Part shown: piece by piece, positions 50,878-59,137 of the stretch
How positions within the stretch are numbered: position 1 is the first letter of the stretch
Layout of the letters: each line of letters starts with the position of its first letter
Source of the DNA: Candidatus Gastranaerophilales bacterium
GTDB lineage: Bacteria; Cyanobacteriota; Vampirovibrionia; Gastranaerophilales; Gastranaerophilaceae
Direction: 5' to 3'
Length of the DNA stretch: 64,000 bases
Assembly: GCA_947626225.1 (NCBI GenBank)
Contig: CANQRH010000007.1
Coordinates: forward strand, 1 to 64,000
Notes under the pieces: generated by a model
The model's database searches: none
Told to the model about the DNA's origin: nothing
Seen by the model: the letters and a program-made list of their open reading frames with translations, nothing else
Made by a program: the position numbers and the translations under genes

Positions 50878-50915
50878 AGAGGGGTGTCCGAGCGGTTTAA
50901 GGTGCAATCTTGATT
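50878..50915 (+). pseudogene. 5' fragment of a tRNA-Ser-like gene, putative attachment junction
   Basis: AGAGGGG then TGTCCGAGCGGTTTAAGG matches the start, D arm and connector of bacterial tRNA-Ser, and GCAATCTTGA reaches into the anticodon loop (anticodon would be TGA). After that the sequence leaves tRNA: no pairing anticodon stem, no variable arm, no TTCGAAT T arm in the next 250 bases. Prophages commonly cross over in tRNA anticodon or T loops, so this is likely an att junction, although prophages more often leave a 3' rather than a 5' fragment. Confidence 0.6.
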
Positions 50916-50917
50916 TT

Positions 50918-51019
50918 AAGATTTTACAAGTTTTACAACTTTTACTGAATTTCCCTTATTAATAGCATTTTATAAAGTTTTTTATATTCTTTTTTTTACA
51001 AGATTTTACAAGTTTTACA
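50918..51019 (+). repeat. 20-bp direct repeats near the prophage end
   Basis: AAGATTTTACAAGTTTTACA occurs at 50918-50937 and 51000-51019. TTTTACAAG and TTTTACA words recur between and around them. They resemble integrase arm-binding sites. Another doublet, AATCGCAGAAA, follows at about 51027-51047. Confidence 0.75.
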
Positions 51020-51100
51020 TATAATTAATCGCAGAAATAATCGCAGAAAATTTTATTAAATGCTATAAATATTTTTTTTCAACAATTACCAATTTGCCAA

Positions 51101-51126
51101 TAAAAACCCCTGCTTAAAACAGGGTT
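51101..51126 (-). terminator. Terminator after the prophage amidase
   Basis: On the minus strand AACCCTG-ttttaag-CAGGGGTTTTTATT, just beyond the amidase stop. Confidence 0.75.
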
Positions 51127-51157
51127 AATAAAGAAAGGTTCATATTATGAAAAAGGA

Positions 51158-51643
51158 TTAGTGGGTTAAATACCATCTGGCTTTATTTCGGATAAAATTC
51201 CCGACTTCAAAACTTGAAACTACATATGGCGGGAGCCAATTAATATCAATTTTCCCCGCACTTGATGTTCTCGGGTTCTTTAATCCGAACTCGTAATGCG
51301 TCATCACCGTCTGCACTGTGATTGGAATATTATATTTCCCCGACAATTCCGCAATTAGTTTAAAACATCTTTCACATTGAACTTTTGTAAGCGGATATTT
51401 TGTCTTTTCAACAGAAGTTTTATTCGGCACATACATCCCGCACATTGCAACCCCGATTGAACCTGTATTTCCCCCGCCAGTATGCGCTGCATATTTGCCG
51501 TCAGTACAGTTTAAATTATCCTCCGGGGTATATTTGCCCTCGACAACTACTCCGTCACCGTTAATAAGGTAATGGTAACATTCCCACTCGTGTGTGTTGG
51601 GCTGGTATGTTCCCCCTGTCCAATGTATTATGATTCGCTTCAT
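51158..51643 (-). CDS. N-acetylmuramoyl-L-alanine amidase (endolysin)
   Basis: 161 residues. Amidase_2 fold with IIIHWTGGTYQP, KYAAHTGGGNTGSIGVAMCG, TVMTHYEFGLKNPRTSSAGK. It aligns through most of its length with the 20939 product. No signal peptide. It is the only minus-strand gene of this prophage, placed at the very left end and divergent from the packaging genes. Confidence 0.93.
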   Translation of the reverse strand: MKRIIIHWTGGTYQPNTHEWECYHYLINGDGVVVEGKYTPEDNLNCTDGKYAAHTGGGNTGSIGVAMCGMYVPNKTSVEKTKYPLTKVQCERCFKLIAELSGKYNIPITVQTVMTHYEFGLKNPRTSSAGKIDINWLPPYVVSSFEVGNFIRNKARWYLTH

Positions 51644-51759
51644 TTATTTATTATACCAAAACTCAATCGGGGAAAGTTTTGCCCGATTTTAAAAAAGTTA
51701 TTATCTAAGTAAGCAAACAGATTTGCTGACTTTTTGCTGAATAAAATACGGGGTTAAAT

Positions 51760-52182
51760 ATGGCTCAAAATACTTTATTTAATATGCTTGAATATTGCGA
51801 AAAAGGACAAAAAATACGAAAAAAACGTATTAGATACAAAATACCGACTTATATTAAAAGCTATCAGTTCAGAGTTTATAACGAAGAAACAAAACAATTT
51901 CAATACTACGGTGATGAAAAACATATTTTAAGAATTAAAACACTCCATAACTTATATTCTTTGATTTACGGATATTGTAATGTCCCGCTGTTTGAAAACT
52001 TTGAGAAAAAAGAACTTTACGGCCTTATCGTTTGGGGTGAAGATAAACAGGCTGAAATCGCAAATACTTGGGATTTACCGCTTAAAGAAAGAGTTTTACT
52101 GCATCTTAAACTTCTAAGGCTGTTAAGACTTAATAAATACTCTGTTACACAATGTTTGGAAAGGATTAATAATTATGACTAA
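51760..52182 (+). CDS. Unknown phage protein before the terminase genes
   Basis: 140 residues, basic N-terminal half (KIRKKRIRYKIP) with YQFRVYNEETKQFQYYGDEK, then a Leu-rich helix at the end (LLHLKLLRLLRLNKYSV). The position before TerS fits a packaging-associated or DNA-binding protein. Not recognised. The stop overlaps the next start by eight bases. Confidence 0.65.
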   Translation: MAQNTLFNMLEYCEKGQKIRKKRIRYKIPTYIKSYQFRVYNEETKQFQYYGDEKHILRIKTLHNLYSLIYGYCNVPLFENFEKKELYGLIVWGEDKQAEIANTWDLPLKERVLLHLKLLRLLRLNKYSVTQCLERINNYD

Positions 52183-52501
52183 ACGCAAGATGTCTGAAAA
52201 TAGCTTGAAAAACCTTGAAAAAGGTAAACCTTTTACTTGCGAGGAAATTGCGAGGAAAGCTCAAAAGAAAGCAGTTGAAGTCCGAAATGGTAAAAAACAA
52301 CTTAAAGAGGAACTTATACTTTTACTGCAAGCCGAAGATAATCAGAAAAAAATTAGTGTCGCTCTTATTAAGCAGGCGCTTAACGGTAATGTTAAAGCTT
52401 TTGAAGTAATCAGAGATACTATCGGCGAAAAACCCAAAGACGTTGTAGAAAATATTACTCCGCCGATTATTGAAATCAGAGGTATTTCCGATGATTTATA
52501 A
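52175..52501 (+). CDS. Probable terminase small subunit
   Basis: 108 residues. An N-terminal Asn/Lys-rich region, then a helical domain with KKISVALIKQALNGNVKAFE and IRDTIGEKPKDVVE, a pattern seen in small phage proteins placed immediately before TerL. It is unlike the XtmA-type TerS of the other block, so the two phages use different DNA recognition modules in front of similar TerL. Overlaps TerL by 11 bases. Confidence 0.65.
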   Translation: MTKRKMSENSLKNLEKGKPFTCEEIARKAQKKAVEVRNGKKQLKEELILLLQAEDNQKKISVALIKQALNGNVKAFEVIRDTIGEKPKDVVENITPPIIEIRGISDDL

Positions 52502-53780
52502 TCTGTTACCGGCTCAAATTGAGTTCTTAAAAATCCCGCATAAATATTCTCTTGATGTTGCCGTATATCAAGGCGGTTACGGTTCGGGTAAAACCTTTTC
52601 AGGCTCTTTAATCGGAATACTGCTTGCTATGAAATATCCCGGTATAAGAGGACTTGTCGGTGCCGAAACTTATCCCCTTGTCCGTGATACTACTTTGGTT
52701 CAATATTTGGAACATTTAGACAACATGGGATTTTTACCCGGATATCATTACACATTCAAAACCGGTGAAGGTAAAATGAAATTCTACAACGGTTCTGAAA
52801 TACTATTCAGGCATCTCAAAGAACCCGAAAAATTGAAATCATTAAACCTTGGGTTTGTTGAATTGGAAGAAATGTCGCAAGTACCCGAAAGTACCTTTAA
52901 AATGCTTCTTTCCCGTCTAAGACAAAAAAACATTTGGGGCAAAAAGTTTCAATATCGTCTGTTCGGACATACTAACCCCGAAAGCTCCAAAGGCTGGATG
53001 TACAAGTATTTTGTTGAAAAAAAATTAAAGAATTACCGCTTAATTCTCGCTCCGACTACTCAAAATATATTTCTTTCCACAGATTACGTTGAAAATATGA
53101 AAAATCTCTATGATGAAGAATATTACAGAATTAATGTACTCGGAGAATTCGGCGACTATTCTTCGGGACTTGTCGTTAAAAACTTTAATGATAAAAATAT
53201 TGCTAATCTCCATTACCAACCCGATTTGACTTTACATCTTACTTGGGATTTTAACGTTGACCCGATAAGCTGTATTCTTGCTCATATTACGGATAATAAA
53301 ATATTCTATTTCGATGAATTTATACTCGAAAATTCAAGCACTCAAGCCGCAATCGAAACTATTCTGCATAAATATCCTGCGCATAAAGGTAACATAATTG
53401 TTAACGGCGATGCCTCCGGTGATAACCGAAGCACTCAATCAGAGGTCAGTAATTATATAATAATCCGTAATGCCTTAAAACAACATTATCCCAATAATAA
53501 AATAAAGTTCGACCTTCGCCCGTTTAATCCGCCAATCAAAAACCGAATTGCCGCTTTTAATTCGATGATTTGTAATCACAACAAAGAACGCAGAATTCTC
53601 ATTGATCCGAAATGTGAAAAACTCTTGTTTAACATTTATAACCTTAAATACAAAGAAGGTTCGGATATCGTTGATGTTCCGTCTTATTCACAGATTAAAA
53701 CCGATAAAAACTTAAAATTCCTTGAACATCCCTTCGATGCCGCAAGCTATCTCGCAGAATTTTATTTTCCGATTAAATAA
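52491..53780 (+). CDS. Phage terminase large subunit
   Basis: 429 residues from ATG 52491 (MIYNLLPAQIEFLKIPHKYS), AGAGG upstream; the 52470 start is less likely. Walker A GGYGSGKT, the Glu-rich Walker B region GFVELEEMSQV, nuclease aspartates in LTWDFNVDPI and NGDASGDNRST. Close relative of 31281 along the whole sequence. Confidence 0.95.
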   Translation: MIYNLLPAQIEFLKIPHKYSLDVAVYQGGYGSGKTFSGSLIGILLAMKYPGIRGLVGAETYPLVRDTTLVQYLEHLDNMGFLPGYHYTFKTGEGKMKFYNGSEILFRHLKEPEKLKSLNLGFVELEEMSQVPESTFKMLLSRLRQKNIWGKKFQYRLFGHTNPESSKGWMYKYFVEKKLKNYRLILAPTTQNIFLSTDYVENMKNLYDEEYYRINVLGEFGDYSSGLVVKNFNDKNIANLHYQPDLTLHLTWDFNVDPISCILAHITDNKIFYFDEFILENSSTQAAIETILHKYPAHKGNIIVNGDASGDNRSTQSEVSNYIIIRNALKQHYPNNKIKFDLRPFNPPIKNRIAAFNSMICNHNKERRILIDPKCEKLLFNIYNLKYKEGSDIVDVPSYSQIKTDKNLKFLEHPFDAASYLAEFYFPIK

Positions 53781-53825
53781 TGTCCGTTTTATCCGTATTT
53801 ATAATAATTTTTAGGAGACTGTTTT

Positions 53826-55781
53826 ATGAAAATTATTGATGAAGTTATAGAAACATTAAATGATTTATCCGATGAGCAAAAGAATAAGCTTGCATCTGAT
53901 ATTCAAGCTAAATTTATTAAATGGAATGATGACAGAGCCTCCCAAATCGACACCGCTCGTAAAATTATGCGGGAAGTATATCTGCATCAGCCGTCTAAAA
54001 AATTTAAAGATGAACTCGCTTGGAAATCAGATGTTAAGCTTAATACACTCTATAATATCAAGCGTACCCGAAAATCTCAGCTTTGGGCTCAAATGTGGTC
54101 TAATGCGGAACAGATGTTTGATGTCAAAGGCACTGACGAACAAACCGAAAATCAAGCCAGACAACAAAAAGCCGCTATAGTTGACAGCCTTAATAAAATG
54201 AGAATCGAAAAACAGTATGATATAGTGGCAGACGATTTATTTGATATCGGGGAAATGATTTTTAAAACCGATTGGGAACAGCGAAAAAAAATAGTTAAAA
54301 GACAAAAAAAAGATACCGGCTGGATTTTTCAAAACGTTTCCGGAAAACTTAACGGCGCAGGATATCAAACAGGTGTATCGGAAGAAATCCCATATTACGA
54401 AAACGCCAGAGTTGAAGCAGTTTCCCCGTTTATGTTCGTATTTGACCATTCTAAATTTAAAGCTAATGATAAAGAGACTTGGGATAGTTTATGGAAAATA
54501 TATAAGCGGTTTGATACATTTGAAAATATTAAAGCTAACAAGATTTATTCACTCTCACAGGATATAATTACCAAATTTGAAACCGAAGCAAGCAGCTCTG
54601 AAGATAATACCGAGCTTGTTGATTTAAGGGATAAAGATGAATACAACGGACAGCTGTCCGTGCTTTATTGCCACGGAGATTTTAAAATCGGCGGTAAAAT
54701 TTATAAAAACTATATAGCCGAAGTACTGGCTGGCCAATATTTGATAAGGTTTGAACAAAATCCGCTGTTTATTAATCCTTTTATATTTTGTACCATTGAA
54801 ACCGATCCGTTAACAAAAAGAGGAATATCACCGCTTAAATGCGCGCTATCCTTAGCAAAAGAAGAAGAAAACCTTACCAATAATGCTATGGACGTTCAAA
54901 AGCTCAAAGCTAATCCCCCAAGCTGGGCCCATGAAGATTTGTTCGATGAGGATAATACCAATAAAGACGGCACAGTACCGCTTGCGCCCGGGAAAATCCT
55001 TAAATATAAAAGTAATTTTACGGGAAATCTTCCCACCAGAGTTGATGTATCAGGGGAAGGTATAAGCGATTTATTGAATATGTCTGACCGCAAGATTAGC
55101 GATTTGACTTCCGTATCCAATTTTATGTACGGTAACGTCACAAATACAAAACGTTCCGCTACCGAATTGTCACTCATTGATAAAGGTTCTTCAGCTCAAA
55201 CTTCTAAAGAACTTGATATTATTAATCAGGATTTGACTATCCCTATGATAGAAAATGTTGCCGAACTGCTTGCTATGTTTAAAGACGGTGTGGATTACAT
55301 TTACACAAAAGAACAGGGCAAAAATGTCGAGTATCAAATAACTAATGCTATAAGACAGGCTCAATACAGGTACGTTTATGAGGACAGAAACGCAATCGAA
55401 AACCGTAAACAAAAGTTTGACCAAGTATTTAATATGATGAATGCCGCAGGTCAAAACCCTGAATTGTTCAAAATGTTTAACTGGAAAGAAACCTTTACAA
55501 CAGCTTTTGAAATGCTCGGATTTGATAACCCCGATAAATTCTTTGCCGATGAAACCCCTGCAGAGCAATTTGCACAACAATTAAAACAGATACCGCCTGA
55601 ACTCCAACAGCAGGCAGTCGAAATGCTACAACAGTATTTGGCGCAAATGACACAACAATATCAACAGCAACAACAGCAACAGGATATGCAGCAACAGGCA
55701 CAAAATCAAGTACAAATGCAAATGTACAGAAATCAGGCAAGACAACAAACTGATATGGCACAGGAGGAAGTAAATGGATAA
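53826..55781 (+). CDS. Phage portal protein (P22 gp1-like)
   Basis: 651 residues, GGAGAC upstream. Central motifs parallel to the 29533 portal (EEIPYYENARVEAVSPFMFV; NPFIFCTIETDPLTKRGISP; LSDMTSVS-like region with NVTNTKRSATEL). The last 60 residues are Gln-rich (QQYQQQQQQQDMQQQAQNQV), an extension absent from the other portal, resembling the barrel/tail region of P22 portals in position. Confidence 0.88.
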   Translation: MKIIDEVIETLNDLSDEQKNKLASDIQAKFIKWNDDRASQIDTARKIMREVYLHQPSKKFKDELAWKSDVKLNTLYNIKRTRKSQLWAQMWSNAEQMFDVKGTDEQTENQARQQKAAIVDSLNKMRIEKQYDIVADDLFDIGEMIFKTDWEQRKKIVKRQKKDTGWIFQNVSGKLNGAGYQTGVSEEIPYYENARVEAVSPFMFVFDHSKFKANDKETWDSLWKIYKRFDTFENIKANKIYSLSQDIITKFETEASSSEDNTELVDLRDKDEYNGQLSVLYCHGDFKIGGKIYKNYIAEVLAGQYLIRFEQNPLFINPFIFCTIETDPLTKRGISPLKCALSLAKEEENLTNNAMDVQKLKANPPSWAHEDLFDEDNTNKDGTVPLAPGKILKYKSNFTGNLPTRVDVSGEGISDLLNMSDRKISDLTSVSNFMYGNVTNTKRSATELSLIDKGSSAQTSKELDIINQDLTIPMIENVAELLAMFKDGVDYIYTKEQGKNVEYQITNAIRQAQYRYVYEDRNAIENRKQKFDQVFNMMNAAGQNPELFKMFNWKETFTTAFEMLGFDNPDKFFADETPAEQFAQQLKQIPPELQQQAVEMLQQYLAQMTQQYQQQQQQQDMQQQAQNQVQMQMYRNQARQQTDMAQEEVNG

Positions 55782-55932
55782 AAATCTTAAAAAATATGTT
55801 GATGATTTCTTTAATTCTATTCCAAGAGTAGAAATGAGCGAGATAGAGCGAAAAGAATTTCAAAAACGAAATCTTAAAGAAGATATAGAATATTATCGCA
55901 ATAGAGATGAAAAAGGATACTCAATCTGGTAA
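55774..55932 (+). CDS. 52-residue phage protein (not in ORF track)
   Basis: Starts at ATG 55774 inside the end of the portal gene (eight-base overlap), with CAGGAGGAAG directly upstream, a strong site. The product MDKNLKKYVDDFFNSIPRVE ... YYRNRDEKGYSIW is charged and helical. Small genes at this position are common in this kind of phage. Function unknown. Confidence 0.7.
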   Translation: MDKNLKKYVDDFFNSIPRVEMSEIERKEFQKRNLKEDIEYYRNRDEKGYSIW

Positions 55933-56064
55933 GTTAATCACCTATTATAACTGGTCTATTTATAAATTTCAACCCTTATGAACCATTTTGCTAAGGACAT
56001 AAATGTCCCTCGCAACAATGTTTATAATTTTTTGCCCGATTTTCAATATGTCATAATCGTTTTT

Positions 56065-56250
56065 ATGGCAGATAGAGAAATGTTACTCGCATTAAGAAAC
56101 GAAATTATTAACCAACAAATCGGAAAAGATTTGTTTTCGTTCCTGCACGACAAAGTTACGCAGTATGCGGTAAAAAATCTTGATGCCGTAGAAATCAGGG
56201 GAATGTGCAGAATTATCCAAGATTTGAAAGACATCCCCGAGAAAGTATAA
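56065..56250 (+). CDS. 61-residue phage protein
   Basis: Called from the ATG at 56065 (MADREMLLALRNEIINQQIG); the longer track ORF begins in an AT-rich, non-coding-looking stretch. Helical and acidic/basic, ends in IIQDLKDIPEKV. No strong ribosome-binding site. Located ten bases before the scaffold gene. Unknown function. Confidence 0.55.
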   Translation: MADREMLLALRNEIINQQIGKDLFSFLHDKVTQYAVKNLDAVEIRGMCRIIQDLKDIPEKV

Positions 56251-56260
56251 GGAGATTTTA

Positions 56261-57217
56261 ATGGAAACAACAGAAATTTCAACACCCGAAAACACTGACA
56301 TTGAAACCACATCTTCCGAAGAACCGGCACAAGCCGATACTTCATCGGAGGAAGTTGAAAGCAGTGAACCTTCGGCTGAAAAACCTGAAGAACACCTTTT
56401 TGCAGGCAAGTACAAAAGCGTGGAAGAACTTGAAAAAGGCTATGCCGAAGCTCAAAAAACGCTCACTCAAAACCTGCAAATCAAAGCTAAGTATGATGAG
56501 CTTGTACAAAAACAACAGCAGCAGGAAGCTAAACTCTTACAGCAAGCAAGAGAACAAGGCTACAATACCGCTGATGAACAGCAAATCGCTCAGCAAGTGG
56601 CTTTGGCTGAACTTAATGAATTTATCAACGGATTAAATTATTATGTCGAGCCTGAAAGTCAAATTACCGTTCAGCAATACCTGAATGCTTACCGCCAAAC
56701 CGGTGATGTGAGATATCTTAATGAAGCTAAACGATATTTTCCGAGTGATTTTCTCGAAAACACCGCTGTAGCCAAGCTTAATTTGCAAAATCAACTCAAA
56801 AATAACTTTGAGCAAGAAAGCAGAAAAAAAGCTCAAAAAGCCGATGAAGAACTCGCTCTGTCACTTAAAAATGATTATGCCGAGTTTATCGAAACAGTTA
56901 AAGCCGATAAAGGTGCAAGTAAAGCTTTGGAACTTTTCTGCAACGCAGGGTTTATTCAATCCAAAGATGATATGGAAGCCTTTAAGTCCATATATGAGGA
57001 TATTGTATCTTTTGCAAAACAGCAGGCTGTTAAAGAATACGAAGCTCAAAAAACCATTGAAAAAACCAAGCAAGCCGCTAAAATCGAAACAGGCGCTAAT
57101 ACCGATACCAACCTTGAAACTAAACCTTCACCGGAACAATTGGCAAAAATGTCTGCTCAAGATTATAACAAAGCGGTTCAAAAGTACGGACTGGAAAATT
57201 TATTTAAAGGAGATTAA
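56261..57217 (+). CDS. Phage scaffolding protein
   Basis: 318 residues, AAGGAGA upstream. Acidic Thr/Ser/Glu-rich N-terminus (about 50 residues), then FAGKYKSVEELEKGYAEAQK, a signature of phage scaffold/head proteins, followed by long Gln-rich helices. The C-terminus PSPEQLAKMSAQDYNKAVQK is the coat-binding tail. Larger than the 195-residue scaffold of the other block. Confidence 0.85.
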   Translation: METTEISTPENTDIETTSSEEPAQADTSSEEVESSEPSAEKPEEHLFAGKYKSVEELEKGYAEAQKTLTQNLQIKAKYDELVQKQQQQEAKLLQQAREQGYNTADEQQIAQQVALAELNEFINGLNYYVEPESQITVQQYLNAYRQTGDVRYLNEAKRYFPSDFLENTAVAKLNLQNQLKNNFEQESRKKAQKADEELALSLKNDYAEFIETVKADKGASKALELFCNAGFIQSKDDMEAFKSIYEDIVSFAKQQAVKEYEAQKTIEKTKQAAKIETGANTDTNLETKPSPEQLAKMSAQDYNKAVQKYGLENLFKGD

Positions 57218-57220
57218 AAA

Positions 57221-58102
57221 ATGGCAGAAATTGAAGTAAAAAACGGTTTATTTAAACCCGAGATTATGTCAAAAGAACTTTTGAGAAATCTCGATGCAAA
57301 CAGTGTATGGCTTGATTGCGTTAACCGTAATTGGGAAGGCGAAATCAAAAACCAAGGCGATACCGTAAAAATTAATCAACCCGGTGATGTCACCGTCAAA
57401 ACTTATGTTAAAGGGACTCCGATTGAGTATGAAGATCCTAAAGGTAATCAGGTTCAACTTGTTATTGACCAAATGAAATACTTTGCTTTTAATATCGAAG
57501 ATATTGATGCTGTTCAGGCAAATATTGAACTTGTTTCCGAATACTTTAAACGAGCTCGTTCGGGCATATCACTTGCTAAAGACAGTTACATTGCTACCAA
57601 AGGTTGGTCTGAAATAGATGCGGGTAATGTGCTCACCTTAGAAGGTAACTTGACTAAGGAAAACGCTTACGGCACATTTGTAAAATTGAGAACCGCTTTG
57701 CGCTGGGCTAATGCTTTACAAAATAACGGCAGAGGCTTTGACGGTAAACAGCCTTACGCAATTGTTGACCCTTCTGTTTACGGTGTATTGCTCGAAACCG
57801 AACAGGCTATTCACGCAACCACAGCCGGTGATGAAACAATCAGACGAGGTACTATGCTCCGTTTTGCCGGATTTGATATCAAAGAAAGCACAAACACGGA
57901 ACAAAAACCCGAAAAACATAAAATCATTGTTGGTACAACCGAAGCGGTAACATTTGCAGACCAAATTACCAAAACAAGAACATTGCAGGATAAAGACGAC
58001 TTCGTTGCTCACTGTTCAGGACTTTATCTGTTCGGTGCTAAAACCGTTCAACCTAAAGCTTTGGCAGGAGTTGAGGTTCAGTTGGAAGGTGAGGGGGAAT
58101 AA
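57221..58102 (+). CDS. Major capsid protein (P22 coat-like)
   Basis: 293 residues, AAAGGAGA upstream, three bases after the scaffold stop. Shares NRNWEGEIKNQGDTVKI, VIDQMKYFAFNIEDIDAVQA and LYLFGAKTVQPKALAGV with the 22984 coat. Forms the shell. A terminator-like hairpin overlaps its end. Confidence 0.93.
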   Translation: MAEIEVKNGLFKPEIMSKELLRNLDANSVWLDCVNRNWEGEIKNQGDTVKINQPGDVTVKTYVKGTPIEYEDPKGNQVQLVIDQMKYFAFNIEDIDAVQANIELVSEYFKRARSGISLAKDSYIATKGWSEIDAGNVLTLEGNLTKENAYGTFVKLRTALRWANALQNNGRGFDGKQPYAIVDPSVYGVLLETEQAIHATTAGDETIRRGTMLRFAGFDIKESTNTEQKPEKHKIIVGTTEAVTFADQITKTRTLQDKDDFVAHCSGLYLFGAKTVQPKALAGVEVQLEGEGE

Positions 58103-58118
58103 TCCCCCTGCCTTTTTT
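58092..58118 (+). terminator. Hairpin with T run at the coat-gene end
   Basis: AGGGGG-aataat-CCCCCT followed by GCCTTTTTT, with the coat stop codon in the loop. A partial terminator here would lower expression of minor genes relative to coat. Confidence 0.7.
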
Positions 58119-58134
58119 GAAAGGAGATAATCTT

Positions 58135-58449
58135 ATGGTTAAGAAAAATACTATGGTTAAAAAAATTAAAAATGTTTCTGATGAAGAAAAAATCCTCGGT
58201 GAAACAGCCGAATTTAGAACAGTTGAAATCTTTGATTATGAAAGCCCCGATATAACGTACAAAATTACTAATTACCAAAACAACAAAAGAGTCATTTTTG
58301 TGTCGGGAAAATTCATTGAAACATTTATCGGAATTAATCAAAACGCAAGAGAAGCACTCAAAACGGGAGAAAAGAAAGTTAAGATTTACGATAATTACTC
58401 CCCGGATGATGAAAAACCGCTTCTTTATCTTATCGAGGTAGCGGAATAA
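58135..58449 (+). CDS. Minor phage protein, relative of the 26032 gene
   Basis: 104 residues from ATG 58135, with AAAGGAGA eight bases upstream; the 58117 TTG of the track is inside the hairpin tail. Lys-rich N-terminus. The segment FVSGKFIETFIGINQNAREA parallels the 26032 product. Unknown minor structural role; stop overlaps next start. Confidence 0.65.
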   Translation: MVKKNTMVKKIKNVSDEEKILGETAEFRTVEIFDYESPDITYKITNYQNNKRVIFVSGKFIETFIGINQNAREALKTGEKKVKIYDNYSPDDEKPLLYLIEVAE

Positions 58450-59105
58450 TGACAATTACGGCTCAAAGAATATTAACAGAATTAGGTAATAAAGCTTGGA
58501 GCGGTTTTAATGCCGATGATATGGTATTTGAAAGTGAGGACTCTCAACAGGCGAAAGCAGAAGTAAATTCTGCTTTACGCTATATCATAAATTTGGAAGA
58601 TTTCCCGTTCCGGAGTAAAGAACAAAATTTATCAACTATTACGGGTATTAACGAATATAATTCACCAATAGGACAGATTACAAGTATTTATAACAAAGAT
58701 AATATGAATACTCTTATCTTTGCCGATAAAAAATCTGAACCCGAAAAAAGCGGGGAACCGATTTATTATTGGGCTGACTACAATAACCCGAAACAAAAGT
58801 TGAAATTATATCCTACTCCCGATAATAATTATAATCTCGCAATCGTTTACAACCAATTTAAGCCCGTTAAGGACATTAAAGGTAATACAAAATTTGAGTT
58901 TGAAAACGCTGAAGATTTTATTAATCTGCCCGATAATTTGGCTGACTTTTTTATGGATTGTCTTGTACTGAAAACTATGGAGCAAAATAATAAAGATGAT
59001 CAGGATGAAAATTATCAGCCTATTATTAAAGAATTCAACGAACGGTGGAATCTGTTCAAAAAAATGGCTAAACCTGTTAAAATCCAACCTCGAATTGTAT
59101 TCTGA
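58449..59105 (+). CDS. Phage head-tail adaptor (P22 gp4-like)
   Basis: 218 residues, ATG overlapping the upstream TAA (TAATG). Helical N-terminus (TITAQRILTELGNKAWSGFN), then NSALRYIINLEDFPFRSKEQ and a C-terminal segment with conserved PDNLADFFMDCLVLKTMEQN. Counterpart of 24733. Confidence 0.75.
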   Translation: MTITAQRILTELGNKAWSGFNADDMVFESEDSQQAKAEVNSALRYIINLEDFPFRSKEQNLSTITGINEYNSPIGQITSIYNKDNMNTLIFADKKSEPEKSGEPIYYWADYNNPKQKLKLYPTPDNNYNLAIVYNQFKPVKDIKGNTKFEFENAEDFINLPDNLADFFMDCLVLKTMEQNNKDDQDENYQPIIKEFNERWNLFKKMAKPVKIQPRIVF

Positions 59106-59137
59106 TTCACCATTTCTAAATAGGGTATCATATAAAT

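Noticed and set aside
50878-51150. tRNA-Leu/Ser gene interrupted by a group I intron
   Set aside because: No 3' exon with a T arm in the following sequence and no group I core (P3/P7) signals that I could see; a prophage junction explains the break better.
52215-52409. Additional ORFs inside prophage genes (also 53860-54180, 56301-56636, 56808-57239, 61554-61751)
   Set aside because: Overlap well-supported phage genes in another frame and have Lys-rich shadow composition.
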